Below, one piece after another: positions 35,646 through 43,956 of a stretch of DNA of 64,000 nt. The notes under the pieces were generated by a model. The model did no database searches. It worked only from the letters and a program-made list of their open reading frames with translations, and had not been told where the DNA came from. The stretch is from Sulfitobacter sp. DFL-14 (lineage in GTDB: Bacteria > Pseudomonadota > Alphaproteobacteria > Rhodobacterales > Rhodobacteraceae), in assembly GCF_003335585.1 (NCBI RefSeq), contig NZ_QBFD01000015.1, positions 845,073-909,072 of the forward strand, read 5' to 3'. Numbering within the stretch: the stretch's first letter is position 1; the number at the start of each line of letters is the position of its first letter. The position numbers and the translations under genes were made by a program.

Positions 35646-35943
35646 TCTCTATGTTGGCCTTTCGTTCGACGAGTTGAAGAAGGCTGATGACGCTCTTGGA
35701 AATTTTGGTTTTGAGCGGCGAGCCTTGCTCCGCCTCTGGAAGAGCTTCAGCAAAAAAAATGATCGAAGACACGGGTATGCGAAACTCATCGGCATACCTT
35801 TGCATCAGGTCAAACGACGGTGTTTTAATGCCTTTCTCGATCTCAGAAAGATGAGACCGCGAGATAGCCAGTCTACTTGCTAGCTCAATCTGCTTAACGT
35901 CGTGGAACACCCTCAGAAGGCGCAACGCCTCTCCAATGATCAT
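35629..35943 (-). CDS. XRE-family helix-turn-helix protein, retron accessory
   Basis: Protein of 104 residues with an N-terminal XRE domain (LRLLRVFHDVKQIELASRLA, ISRSHLSEIEKG) and a short C-terminal helical tail. The ATG at 35943 has a strong ribosome binding site (AAAAGGAGG, about seven bases upstream); an upstream ATG at 35967 does not. Its stop lies inside the reverse transcriptase start, so the two are translationally coupled. HTH proteins are known retron partners, acting as regulator or antitoxin-like/effector components; which applies here is not known. It may bind the palindrome at 36491-36507. Confidence 0.88.
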   Translation of the reverse strand: MIIGEALRLLRVFHDVKQIELASRLAISRSHLSEIEKGIKTPSFDLMQRYADEFRIPVSSIIFFAEALPEAEQGSPLKTKISKSVISLLQLVERKANIENGFVK

Positions 35944-35986
35944 TAATGGCCTCCTTTTCTGTTTCAAAAGATATCAGGTTAGCGGT

Positions 35987-36163
35987 TTATTCTTCAGGCG
36001 ACCAAAGCCCCCGAAAGAGCTTCAAGGTGCGGTAGATGCAAAGACCTACAGTGACCACCGTCTTCCAAACACTAGGGCGAAGCAAAAGCTTCCACCCAAG
36101 GCGCTTTTTGCGCAACCGCTTCCGCTCGTGGGTACTCTTAAGTTCAGAACGATAAGGTTCCAT
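35987..36163 (-). CDS. Small basic protein (58 residues) in the retron operon
   Basis: A frame from ATG 36163 to TAA 35987 with a good ribosome binding site (AAGGAG six bases before the ATG). The product starts MEPYRSELKSTHERKRLRKK, has about 15 Arg/Lys in 58 residues, and contains a short hydrophobic stretch VWKTVVTVGLCIY near residues 33-45, so it might bind nucleic acid or insert into membranes as an amphipathic helix. I recognise no family. It lies 44 nt upstream of the HTH gene in the same direction. It could be a retron effector or accessory factor; this is inference. Confidence 0.6.
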   Translation of the reverse strand: MEPYRSELKSTHERKRLRKKRLGWKLLLRPSVWKTVVTVGLCIYRTLKLFRGLWSPEE

Positions 36164-36173
36164 GTCAAACTCC

Positions 36174-36447
36174 TTAGCTGACGACCTAACGAACCCACCG
36201 CGCCAATACGGAACGATTTGGTTAGGGTGCTCACACCAGCTAAAACGGCAACGAGCGGATAAGCCTTCAACCTAGAGCCCGCAGGAGTGCTACCTGTGGG
36301 CTCTGCTTCGCGGGTCGTCGTCGTCATCCCGTCGTCGGGGGAGGCGGCGCTCTTGCGAGGCAAAGTTTGCAGAGTGGATTTCTCCAACTCTTCGCGCCCA
36401 AAAGTGAGGGTGCAGAGTATATGAGCTTTATGAGCCGTTGAGTACAT
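36174..36447 (-). ncRNA. Structured leader; candidate retron msr-msd RNA
   Basis: Between the promoter and the 58-residue gene I see several foldbacks: GGCGC 36346-36350 / GCGCC 36394-36398 enclosing TTGC-GAG-GCAA (36353-36363) and a hairpin AGAGTGGA / TCCA-A-CTCT (36371-36391); GAGCCC-CAGG 36275-36285 / CCTG-GGGCTC 36293-36303; and TTAGCTG 36174-36180 / CAGCTAA 36237-36243 enclosing CCTAAC 36185-36190 / GTTAGG 36221-36226. Retron RNAs are usually transcribed just upstream of the RT operon and are folded like this. I could not define the a1/a2 repeat or branching guanosine with certainty. Confidence 0.5.
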
Positions 36448-36453
36448 GACACC

Positions 36454-36482
36454 TTAATGAGATGCGTAGCATCGAATGTCAA
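36454..36482 (-). promoter_or_regulatory. Candidate promoter of the retron operon
   Basis: Minus strand TTGACA (36482-36477), 17-nt spacer containing the palindrome GATGCTACGCATC, then CATTAA (36459-36454). The -35 is a perfect consensus. The transcript would begin a few bases later and read through the structured leader into the three genes. Confidence 0.55.
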
Positions 36483-36490
36483 CGACAAAT

Positions 36491-36507
36491 GTTCGCTTTA
36501 AGCGAAC
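36491..36507. promoter_or_regulatory. Perfect 17-nt palindrome upstream of the retron promoter, probable operator
   Basis: GTTCGCTT-T-AAGCGAAC, arms of eight bases around one central base, eight bases upstream of the -35 box. This is the size and symmetry of XRE-dimer operators, so the operon's own HTH protein is the first candidate to bind it. Confidence 0.55.
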
Positions 36508-36624
36508 TTTCTTGCACTCAATTGGCGCATAAGCCCTTATATGTAAAGGTTGACGTGCTTCTGAAACGTCCGCTTCCGGCCCACTCCGGGTAACTGCTGT
36601 GTTTGGCCCAACCCTCACGCCCCC

Positions 36625-39423
36625 CTAATGCGCCTCCGCCCAGTTGCTTCCCTGCCCGGCGTCCACTGTCAGTTTCACGTCCAGTTTCACCACCGGGTCG
36701 TTGGCGTTTTCCATGACCTCCCGGGCGGTGGTGATCAGGGTGTCTTCGGCCCCCTTGTCCACCTCGAACAGCAATTCGTCATGGACCTGCAGCAGCATGG
36801 TTGCGGGCAGGTCGGCGATGGCCTTGGGCATGCGGATCATGGCGCGGCGGATGACGTCGGCGGCGGTGCCCTGGATCGGCGCGTTGATCGCGGCGCGGGC
36901 GGCAAAGCCTGCGCGGGGGCCTTTGCTGGCGATCTCCGGCGTGTGGATCTTGCGGCCGAACAGGGTCTGGACATAGCCGTGCTCTTTGGCAAAGGCCTTG
37001 GTGTCGTCCATATAGGTGCGGATGCCGGGGAAGCGTTCGAAATAGCGGTCGATGAAGCCCTGCGCCTCGGCCCGCGGGATGCGCAGGTTGCGGGCGAGGC
37101 CGAAGCCGGAGATGCCGTAGATCACGCCAAAGTTGATCGCCTTGGCCTGGCGGCGGATGTCCGGGGTCATCTCCTCCAGCGGCACATTGAACATTTCCGA
37201 CGCGGTGAGCGCGTGGATGTCGATGCCCTCGGCAAAGGCCTGTTTGAGTTCGGGAATGTCGGCGATATGGGCCAGGATGCGCAGTTCGATCTGTGAATAG
37301 TCGAGGGCGACCAGTGTCTTGCCCTCTTCGGCGACAAAGGCCTCGCGGATGCGGCGGCCCTCTTCGGAGCGGATCGGGATGTTCTGCAGGTTCGGATCGG
37401 TGGAGGCCAGCCGCCCGGTGGAGGCCCCGGCGATGGAATAGGAGGTATGGACGCGCCCTGTGTCCTTGTTGATGTGGTCCTGCAGGGCGTCGGTATAGGT
37501 GGATTTCAGTTTCGACAATTGCCGCCAGTCAAGGATGCGGCGGGGGAAGTCGTGTTCGGTGGCCAGGTCTTCGAGGATGTCGGCGCCGGTGGAATATTTG
37601 CCGTTGGCGCCTTTCTTGCCGCCCTCCAGGCCCATGTCCTCGAACAGCACTTCGCCCACCTGCGCGGGGGAGCCGACGTTGAACTTGCGGCCGACGAGTT
37701 CGTAGATTTCATCCTCGAGCCCGGCCATTTTCTGGGCAAAGGCGTTGGACATGCGCGAGAGCGTGTCGCGGTCGACCTTGATGCCGGAGCGTTCCATCGC
37801 GGCAAGGACCGGGACCAGGGGGCGTTCGAGCGTTTCATAGACCTTGGTCACCTGCGCGGCGTGCAATTGCGGTTTCAACAGTTGCCACAGGCGCAGGGTG
37901 ATGTCGGCGTCTTCGGCGGCATATTTTACCGCGTCCTCCAGCGGGACCTTGTCGAATGTCACGGCGGATTTGCCGGAGCCGAGCAGCGGTTTGATCGGGA
38001 TCGGCGTGTGGTTCAGGTAGCGTTCCGACAGCGTGTCCATGCCGTGTCCGTGCAGGCCCGCGTGCTGGGCGTAGGACATCAGCATGGTGTCGTCTATCGG
38101 GGCCACGGTGATGCCGATCTGGGCAAAGATCTTGGCGTCGTATTTCATGTTCTGCCCGATCTTGAGGATGCTCGGGTCCTCCAGCACGTGTTTGAGCATG
38201 TCGAGGCAGGTGTCCAGGGCCATCTGCCCCTCTGCCAGATCGTCGGAGCCGAAGAGGTCATTGCCCCGGTTCGCCTTGTGGATCAGCGGGATATAGCAGG
38301 CCTTGCCGGGTTCGACCGCCAGAGAGATGCCGACAAGTTCGGCGGTCATTTCGTTCAGCCCGGTGGTTTCGGTATCGATGGCCACATGACCGGCCTCGTA
38401 GATCGCGTCGATCCACTTTTGCAGCGCTTCCGCATCGCCGACCTGTTCGTATTTGTCGGCGTCAAAGGGGATGTCATCCATCTGCGGTGTGTCGGGCAGG
38501 GCGGGGGTGTCTTCGATGGCGGGCATTTCCGCGCCCATTTTCTCGGCCACGCGTTTGGTCAGGGTGCGGAATTCCATTTCGGCCAGAAAGCCGATCAGGG
38601 TTTCCGCGTCCGGTTCGCGGACTTCGAGGTCGTCGAGGGTGAAATCCAGCGGTGTCTTCTCGTCGAGCTGGACCAGCATGCGGCTGAGCCGGATCTGGTC
38701 GGCGTGGTCGATAAGGGTCTGGCGGCGCTTGGGTTGCTTGATCTCTTCCGCGCGTTCCAGCAGGGCATCCAGATCGCCGTATTCGTTGATCAGCAGGGCT
38801 GCCGTCTTGATCCCGATGCCGGGGGCGCCGGGCACGTTGTCGACGCTGTCACCTGCCAGCGCCTGCACATCCACCACGCGGTCGGGGTAGACACCGAATT
38901 TCTCGAACACGCCGTCGCGGTCGATGCGGTTGTTCTTCATCGCATCCAGCATTTCGACGCCTTCCCCGACAAGCTGCATCAGATCCTTGTCGGAGCTGAT
39001 GATGGTGCAACGCCCGCCTGCCTTGCGGGCCTGCACGGCAAGTGTCGCGATGATGTCGTCGGCCTCGTATCCCTCCAGCTCCTTGCAGGCGATGTTGAAG
39101 GCCTCTGTCGCCTTGCGGGTCAGGGGGATCTGGGGGCGCAGGTCTTCCGGCATCGCCTCGCGGTTTGCCTTGTAGAGGTCATACATGTCGTTGCGGAAGG
39201 TGTGGCTGCCCTTGTCGAAGATGACGGCGACATGGGTCGGTGCGTCGGGGCCTGTGTTGTCCTCGACCATCTTGTAGATCATGTTGCAAAAACCCGAGAC
39301 CGCGCCGATGGGCAGCCCGTCGGATTTGCGCGTCAGCGGCGGCAGCGCGTGGTAGGCGCGAAAGATGAAGGCCGAGCCGTCGATCAGATGCAGGTGGTGG
39401 CCTTTGCCAAATGTGCCGGACAT
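36625..39423 (-). CDS. polA: DNA polymerase I
   Basis: Repair and Okazaki-fragment polymerase of 932 residues with all three domains. The 5'-3' exonuclease (1-300) has LIDGSAFIFRAYHAL, ELEGYEADDIIATLA and GDSVDNVPGAPGIGIKTA. The 3'-5' exonuclease keeps the metal-binding DTETTG. The polymerase domain has LDYSQIELRILAHIA (motif A), RRQAKAINFGVIYGIS (motif B, O helix) and LLQVHDELLFEV (motif C). Intact proofreading motifs mean it is not the degenerate exonuclease form. Transcribed alone; the retron island ends just downstream of its stop. Confidence 0.97.
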   Translation of the reverse strand: MSGTFGKGHHLHLIDGSAFIFRAYHALPPLTRKSDGLPIGAVSGFCNMIYKMVEDNTGPDAPTHVAVIFDKGSHTFRNDMYDLYKANREAMPEDLRPQIPLTRKATEAFNIACKELEGYEADDIIATLAVQARKAGGRCTIISSDKDLMQLVGEGVEMLDAMKNNRIDRDGVFEKFGVYPDRVVDVQALAGDSVDNVPGAPGIGIKTAALLINEYGDLDALLERAEEIKQPKRRQTLIDHADQIRLSRMLVQLDEKTPLDFTLDDLEVREPDAETLIGFLAEMEFRTLTKRVAEKMGAEMPAIEDTPALPDTPQMDDIPFDADKYEQVGDAEALQKWIDAIYEAGHVAIDTETTGLNEMTAELVGISLAVEPGKACYIPLIHKANRGNDLFGSDDLAEGQMALDTCLDMLKHVLEDPSILKIGQNMKYDAKIFAQIGITVAPIDDTMLMSYAQHAGLHGHGMDTLSERYLNHTPIPIKPLLGSGKSAVTFDKVPLEDAVKYAAEDADITLRLWQLLKPQLHAAQVTKVYETLERPLVPVLAAMERSGIKVDRDTLSRMSNAFAQKMAGLEDEIYELVGRKFNVGSPAQVGEVLFEDMGLEGGKKGANGKYSTGADILEDLATEHDFPRRILDWRQLSKLKSTYTDALQDHINKDTGRVHTSYSIAGASTGRLASTDPNLQNIPIRSEEGRRIREAFVAEEGKTLVALDYSQIELRILAHIADIPELKQAFAEGIDIHALTASEMFNVPLEEMTPDIRRQAKAINFGVIYGISGFGLARNLRIPRAEAQGFIDRYFERFPGIRTYMDDTKAFAKEHGYVQTLFGRKIHTPEIASKGPRAGFAARAAINAPIQGTAADVIRRAMIRMPKAIADLPATMLLQVHDELLFEVDKGAEDTLITTAREVMENANDPVVKLDVKLTVDAGQGSNWAEAH

Positions 39424-40277
39424 GGATGTGCTCCCCTTCTTGCGCAGGGCGTTACTACCGCGCGCGGCGGGCTGCGGCCAGTGGGTATCTGACGCAGGGG
39501 TGGAGAGAGCATGTGCGGCGGCATGTCCCTTGCCGGGTCACGGCGGAAAAATGTGAAGGGCGCTGAAAGGGGCGCAGCAGTGCCAAAGCTGTGCGAGGCT
39601 ACGGATTTTCTGAAGCCAGTCAGCGACCCGTGGCAAGCAAAACTGACCCGGATGCCAGGCAATTCTGGCCCAAAGCGGCCCTTCGACGCGGGGTGCGCGA
39701 GGGGCCGCTTTGCGGGAATTTGCTGCCGTGCCATTGGCGCGGTGCATACCCCCCAAGCACCGCCGCCCGGCGTCAACCGGGCATCGCCCGACCTCCCGTC
39801 GCACCAGAGGTGCGCCGACTAGAATAGGCACGCCTTTGGCGTGACCGGAGGGCGATTTTGCACCGTCAGCCAAGCCATGATCTGGTCTGCGGGCTGAAAC
39901 GTTTCCCATCGCATATAGGTCTGGAACGCCCTCCAGGTCGGGCGATACCCGGCTGACGCCTCATGTTACTTTGGCCTCCTTCCGGACCTTCACTGCATTT
40001 TTCACGAATGACCGCTCAGCCCCTGCCCATCCTTCGGATGTAGCGCTGCGCGCCGGGTCAGGGATGTGACGCAAAAGCCGGTTTTGCCTGGCCGCTGACA
40101 TGAACGGGCCGAAGCGGTACTTCCCGGCGGCCTGCTGCGCCCTGTGCGCAAGGGGGCTGGCCGTTGATTTCGGGGCAGGTGCCGGGCATCTGCGTGCAAT
40201 CTGCCTGACGTTCGATACTTGCAGCGCTGTCCTTGCCCGACTATTCCGGTTCAGAATGTCTTTGAGGGAGCCATCAG
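39424..40277. other. Long gene-free interval between polA and ilvD
   Basis: About 850 bp without a gene I can support. It holds a 10-bp perfect inverted repeat AAAGCGGCCC 39672-39681 / GGGCCGCTTT 39702-39711, the family B repeat at 39783-39856, and at 39960-40200 a stretch whose six-frame products look like low-complexity Arg/Ala/Pro noise and which may be a decayed dispersed repeat. Frames of 100-160 codons on both strands overlap each other and have no ribosome binding sites. Confidence 0.55.
39783..39856. repeat. Three-stem intergenic repeat, family B, copy 1
   Basis: 74 nt, closed by ATCGCCC / GGGCGAT, with two inner hairpins GCACC-AGA-GGTGC and CACGCC-TTT-GGCGTG. The second copy at 63846-63919 has the same length and layout with paired changes, for example CATGCC-TTT-GGCATG, so base pairing has been conserved. 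Confidence 0.8.
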
Positions 40278-42044
40278 ATGTCCAGCAACCAGCGCTTTGA
40301 CAAATCCAAACTGCCCAGCCGCCATGTGACCGAGGGGCCCGCGCGCGCGCCGCACCGGTCCTACTACTATGCGATGGGCATGACAGACGAAGAGATTCAC
40401 CAGCCGCTGGTCGGCGTTGCCACCTGCTGGAACGAAGCCGCACCCTGCAACATCGCGCTGAACCGGCAGGCGCAGGCGGTCAAGCTGGGCGTCAAGGCCG
40501 AGCAGGGCACGCCACGCGAATTCACCACCATCACCGTGACCGACGGTATCGCGATGGGTCATGAGGGGATGCGGTCATCTCTGGCCAGCCGCGAGGCCAT
40601 CGCTGACACCGTGGAACTGACCATGCGCGGCCATTGCTATGACGCCATCGTGGGTCTGGCGGGCTGCGACAAATCCCTGCCCGGGATGATGATGGCGATG
40701 ATCCGGCTGAACGTGCCTTCGGTATTCCTCTATGGCGGGTCGATCCTGCCGGGCAAGGCCCCGCGCGGCGCTGATGTCCCGCAGAGCTTTGCCGACCGGG
40801 ACCTGACCGTGCAGGACATGTTCGAGGCGGTTGGCAATTTCCAGAACGGCACCATGACCGAGGCCGAACTTGAGATCCTTGAACGGGTTGCCTGCCCCTC
40901 TGCCGGGGCCTGCGGCGGGCAGTTCACCGCCAACACCATGGCCTGCGTGTCAGAGGCGATCGGCCTTGCGCTGCCCAATTCTTCCGGCATGCCCGCGCCT
41001 TACGAATCCCGCGATGAATATGGCAAGGCATCTGGCGCTGCCGTGATGCACCTGATCGAAAAGAACATCCGCGCCCGTGACATCTGTACCCGTGAGGCGT
41101 TCGAGAACGCGGCGCGGATCGTCGCCTGCACCGGCGGATCCACCAACGCGGGTCTGCACCTGCCGGCGATGGCCCATGAGGCGGGCATCGACTTTTTCCT
41201 TGAAGATGTCTGCGACATTTTCCGCGACACCCCCTATTTCGTCGACATGAAGCCGGGTGGGGCATATGTCGCCAAGGATCTTTACGAAGCGGGCGGCGTG
41301 CCGGTCGTGATGAACGAGCTGCGCAAGGCCGGGCTCATCCATCTCGATTGCATGACCGCCACCGGCTATTCCATGGGCGAAGTGCTGGATCAGGTCACGC
41401 GTGAGGCGGACGGCAAGGTGATCCATTCCGTTGCCAACCCGATCAGCAAGACCGGCGGCGTCGTGGGCCTGAAGGGCAACCTCGCGCCCGAGGGTGCCAT
41501 CGTGAAGATCGCCGGGATGAGCGAAGACGATATCGTCTTTACCGGCCCCGCGCTGGTGTTCGAATGCGAACAGGATGCATTCGAGGCGGTGCAGAACCGC
41601 TCCTATTCCGAAGGCGACGTCTTTGTGATCCGCAACGAGGGTCCTGCGGGCGGTCCGGGCATGCGTGAAATGCTGGCGACCACTGCGGCGCTCTCCGGTC
41701 AGGGCATGGGCAAGAAGGTTGCCTTGATCACCGATGGCCGTTTTTCCGGCGCGACACGCGGTTTCTGCGTGGGTCACGTCGGACCGGAGGCGGCACATGG
41801 CGGGCCGATCGCATTGCTGAAGAACGGCGATATGATCACGCTCAATGCCATCGAGGGGTCGATCACCGTCGATCTGACCGATGAGGAGCTGGCCAAGCGC
41901 AAATCCGAATGGAAAGGCGCGCGGCCCACGAACTATGCCTCTGGCGCGCTGTGGAAATATGCGCAACTGGTCGGGCCGACCTACCTGGGAGCCGTCACCC
42001 ATCCGGGTGCCAAGGCGGAAACCCATGACTACATGGACCTTTAA
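40278..42044 (+). CDS. ilvD: Dihydroxy-acid dehydratase
   Basis: Iron-sulfur enzyme of branched-chain amino acid (and pantothenate precursor) synthesis; dehydrates 2,3-dihydroxy-isovalerate and -methylvalerate. Length is 588 residues. Cluster and active-site blocks: [53 protein letters not shown] and [22 protein letters not shown] ribosome binding site GAGGGAG lies nine bases before the ATG. The stop overlaps the start of a lipoprotein gene by 20 nt. Confidence 0.96.
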   Translation: MSSNQRFDKSKLPSRHVTEGPARAPHRSYYYAMGMTDEEIHQPLVGVATCWNEAAPCNIALNRQAQAVKLGVKAEQGTPREFTTITVTDGIAMGHEGMRSSLASREAIADTVELTMRGHCYDAIVGLAGCDKSLPGMMMAMIRLNVPSVFLYGGSILPGKAPRGADVPQSFADRDLTVQDMFEAVGNFQNGTMTEAELEILERVACPSAGACGGQFTANTMACVSEAIGLALPNSSGMPAPYESRDEYGKASGAAVMHLIEKNIRARDICTREAFENAARIVACTGGSTNAGLHLPAMAHEAGIDFFLEDVCDIFRDTPYFVDMKPGGAYVAKDLYEAGGVPVVMNELRKAGLIHLDCMTATGYSMGEVLDQVTREADGKVIHSVANPISKTGGVVGLKGNLAPEGAIVKIAGMSEDDIVFTGPALVFECEQDAFEAVQNRSYSEGDVFVIRNEGPAGGPGMREMLATTAALSGQGMGKKVALITDGRFSGATRGFCVGHVGPEAAHGGPIALLKNGDMITLNAIEGSITVDLTDEELAKRKSEWKGARPTNYASGALWKYAQLVGPTYLGAVTHPGAKAETHDYMDL

Positions 42045-42603
42045 GGCACCACTGGCCGCGATTTCGCTGATTGCCCTGTCTGCCTGCGAAGGCGGACAGG
42101 GCGCGGGTTTTTTCGCAGGCGCCCTGGGGTCGGAACCCAAACCCCTGTCGCGGGCGGATATGGCCGGAGGGGCTGTCACGCTTGTGGCGCCTTCCGGTTT
42201 CTGCATCGACAGCGCGAGCCTGAAGCAACGTTTTGCCCTGATGGCGCGGTGCGACCGGCTGGGCGCCCCTGCCGCCGCTGCGGCGGCTCCGCTGGGCGTG
42301 ATGACGGTCAGCCTGTCCAAGGTGGCCCCCGGCACGACCCTGCCCGATCCGAAGGTCACCGGTGCGGCCTTGGGCCTGACCGAGGTTTCCGCCCCCACGG
42401 GCGACGAAAATACCCGGATCTTTCGGGCCAACGGGCCGGCGCCGACCGACGAACTGGACGGCAGGCACTGGCGCGCGACCGCCCTGGTGAACGGACAGTT
42501 CATGGGCGTGGCGCTTTACGGGCCCAGGGGCGACGCGGAAGTGCAAGAAGAGGGCCGCAGCATCATCGAAGCGATGCTCAACCGGACACGCAGCGTGAAC
42601 TGA
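42025..42603 (+). CDS. Conserved lipoprotein of unknown function
   Basis: Protein of 192 residues beginning [20 protein letters not shown] followed by CEGG, a type II signal with lipobox LSAC. After an Ala-rich middle the sequence contains [20 protein letters not shown] and a second cysteine in MARCDRLGA, perhaps a disulfide. I recognise only similarity to other roseobacter lipoproteins next to ilvD; no function is known. Start overlaps the end of ilvD (20 nt), so it is co-transcribed. Confidence 0.75.
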   Translation: MTTWTFKAPLAAISLIALSACEGGQGAGFFAGALGSEPKPLSRADMAGGAVTLVAPSGFCIDSASLKQRFALMARCDRLGAPAAAAAAPLGVMTVSLSKVAPGTTLPDPKVTGAALGLTEVSAPTGDENTRIFRANGPAPTDELDGRHWRATALVNGQFMGVALYGPRGDAEVQEEGRSIIEAMLNRTRSVN

Positions 42604-42719
42604 GCGGGATTGTTTCCCAATCGGCAACAGTTGACTTTATCCATCCCGGACCCTGGCCTATTCATTTGAATGAAACCACCGGTCTGGATAGGATACGGAA
42701 AACAAAAGGCTTCTTGCAG

Positions 42720-43493
42720 ATGTCCAAACTCGGCTTCAGTTTTCTGGATGGGAAAGTGTTCTCGCGCAATATTCGGCGCTGGGCGCGCGCCGCGCGCCTG
42801 GCCGATACGGCCGAACTGCCGCTGCTGCGCCGTCAGCGGAACCGGGCAAGGATGCTCAAATCCCACCTCGACAAGCTGATCCATACCGCTGATGAGCGGC
42901 TGGCCCTGCCCATGATCGGTTCCACCAGCTTTCCCAAACCGCATAACGCGGACTGGGCGTGGCGGCCTGAACTCTGGCGCGGGCCGTTGCCCACCCCCGG
43001 GGTCAGTTCCGTGCAGACCAAGAGCCTGCTGGGCAACGAGGTGACGCTGTTTCACGATTGCGAATATTCCGAACTGACCCTGCGCCAGCTGCGCAACCTG
43101 CGCGAAGAGGACCTGGCCCCCTATGGGCTGCGGCTGGATGTCTTCAAATTCGATGGTTCCTTCCTGTCGCTGGTCATCGACCTGCCGGAGGCGGGGGTGG
43201 CTGGCCTGAAGCGAACCCACCTGCTGCGCATGGATGCCATCGTGGAGCTTGAGAAACCGCTGGAGATCTTTGCGCGGCTCAACATCCGCCACGGGCCGAA
43301 CACGGAACAGATCGTTCGCGAATTGCCGCTGGACGAGGAAAACCACCGCGTCGAATTCGACCTGGCCTATTCCAACCTGAATGAAAAGCGGGTGGACCGG
43401 GCCTGGATCGACGTCATCTTTGAAGGGCCGCAGATGAACCAGGTGATCCTGCGTGACCTCACCTTCTCGCGCCGCCCCCGCGCCCATTTGTAA
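42720..43493 (+). CDS. DUF6478-like conserved protein
   Basis: Protein of 257 residues starting MSKLGFSFLDGKVFSRNIRR, soluble, with WAWRPELWRGPLPTPG, TKSLLGNEVTLFHDCEYSEL and LRLDVFKFDGSFLSLVIDLP. It matches what I remember of a Rhodobacterales-specific family (DUF6478) of unknown function. The ATG at 42720 has AAAGGC upstream; the frame is open far upstream but only inside the lipoprotein gene. Followed 12 nt later by another conserved hypothetical, so a two-gene operon is likely. Confidence 0.75.
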   Translation: MSKLGFSFLDGKVFSRNIRRWARAARLADTAELPLLRRQRNRARMLKSHLDKLIHTADERLALPMIGSTSFPKPHNADWAWRPELWRGPLPTPGVSSVQTKSLLGNEVTLFHDCEYSELTLRQLRNLREEDLAPYGLRLDVFKFDGSFLSLVIDLPEAGVAGLKRTHLLRMDAIVELEKPLEIFARLNIRHGPNTEQIVRELPLDEENHRVEFDLAYSNLNEKRVDRAWIDVIFEGPQMNQVILRDLTFSRRPRAHL

Positions 43494-43504
43494 GGAGGAT
43501 AGCG

Positions 43505-43876
43505 ATGTCCACGTTGGAACTGACCAAGACGAAGATGAAGCAAGGGGTCTGGCAGGGGGTGATCACCGGTGCGGGCGATGACATGCCGAAGATCAAGGTC
43601 ACCCATCAGAATCACCCTGTCGAAGGGATGGAACTGGTGCACAACGAGAAGGCGGACCATTGGCTGCTGTCCGTCACCATCCCGCCAGAGGCGATAGCGG
43701 ACGGGGTGCAGACCCTGATGATCCAGGACGCCGCAACCCAAACGGAGCTGGGGCATATCACGGTGATGGCCGGTGAAATCCCGGGCGACGACATTCGGGC
43801 CGAAATGGATCTGCTGCGGGCAGAGCTGGACATGCTGAAACGGGCATTCCGGCGTCACTGCGTTGAAACCGCCTGA
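43505..43876 (+). CDS. Conserved hypothetical protein, operon partner of the DUF6478-like gene
   Basis: Protein of 123 residues, no signal peptide or membrane segment. The middle looks beta-rich (GVWQGVITGAGDDMPKIKV, DHWLLSVTIPPEAIADGVQ) and the C terminus is a helix with heptad character (IRAEMDLLRAELDMLKRAF). Excellent ribosome binding site AAGGAGG. I do not recognise the family; position right after the DUF6478-like gene suggests a joint role. Confidence 0.75.
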   Translation: MSTLELTKTKMKQGVWQGVITGAGDDMPKIKVTHQNHPVEGMELVHNEKADHWLLSVTIPPEAIADGVQTLMIQDAATQTELGHITVMAGEIPGDDIRAEMDLLRAELDMLKRAFRRHCVETA

Positions 43877-43905
43877 CCCCGGGCGAGATCTGGCACCGGA
43901 CATGA

Positions 43906-43933
43906 AAAGGCCCGCCATCTCTGGCGGGCCTTT
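43906..43933. terminator. Bidirectional Rho-independent terminator
   Basis: AAAGGCCCGCCA (43906-43917) and TGGCGGGCCTTT (43922-43933) form a 12-bp perfect stem with loop TCTC, flanked by A and T runs on both strands, between the convergent hypothetical gene (ends 43876) and ctpA (ends 43957). Confidence 0.88.
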
Positions 43934-43956
43934 CGCATTTTCGGGATCACCGGGGA

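Noticed and set aside
36311..36340. Short GTCGTC tandem repeats as a possible CRISPR or microsatellite
   Set aside because: Only a few 3-bp units inside the folded leader; no spacers or regular array.
36046..36447. 133-codon minus-strand frame across the retron leader
   Set aside because: It runs through strong hairpins, overlaps the 58-residue gene in another frame, has only a weak ribosome binding site and low-complexity composition; a folded RNA explains the region better.
39538..39909. Open frames of 100-120 codons on both strands upstream of ilvD
   Set aside because: They overlap each other and repeat B1, have no ribosome binding site and no recognisable domain.
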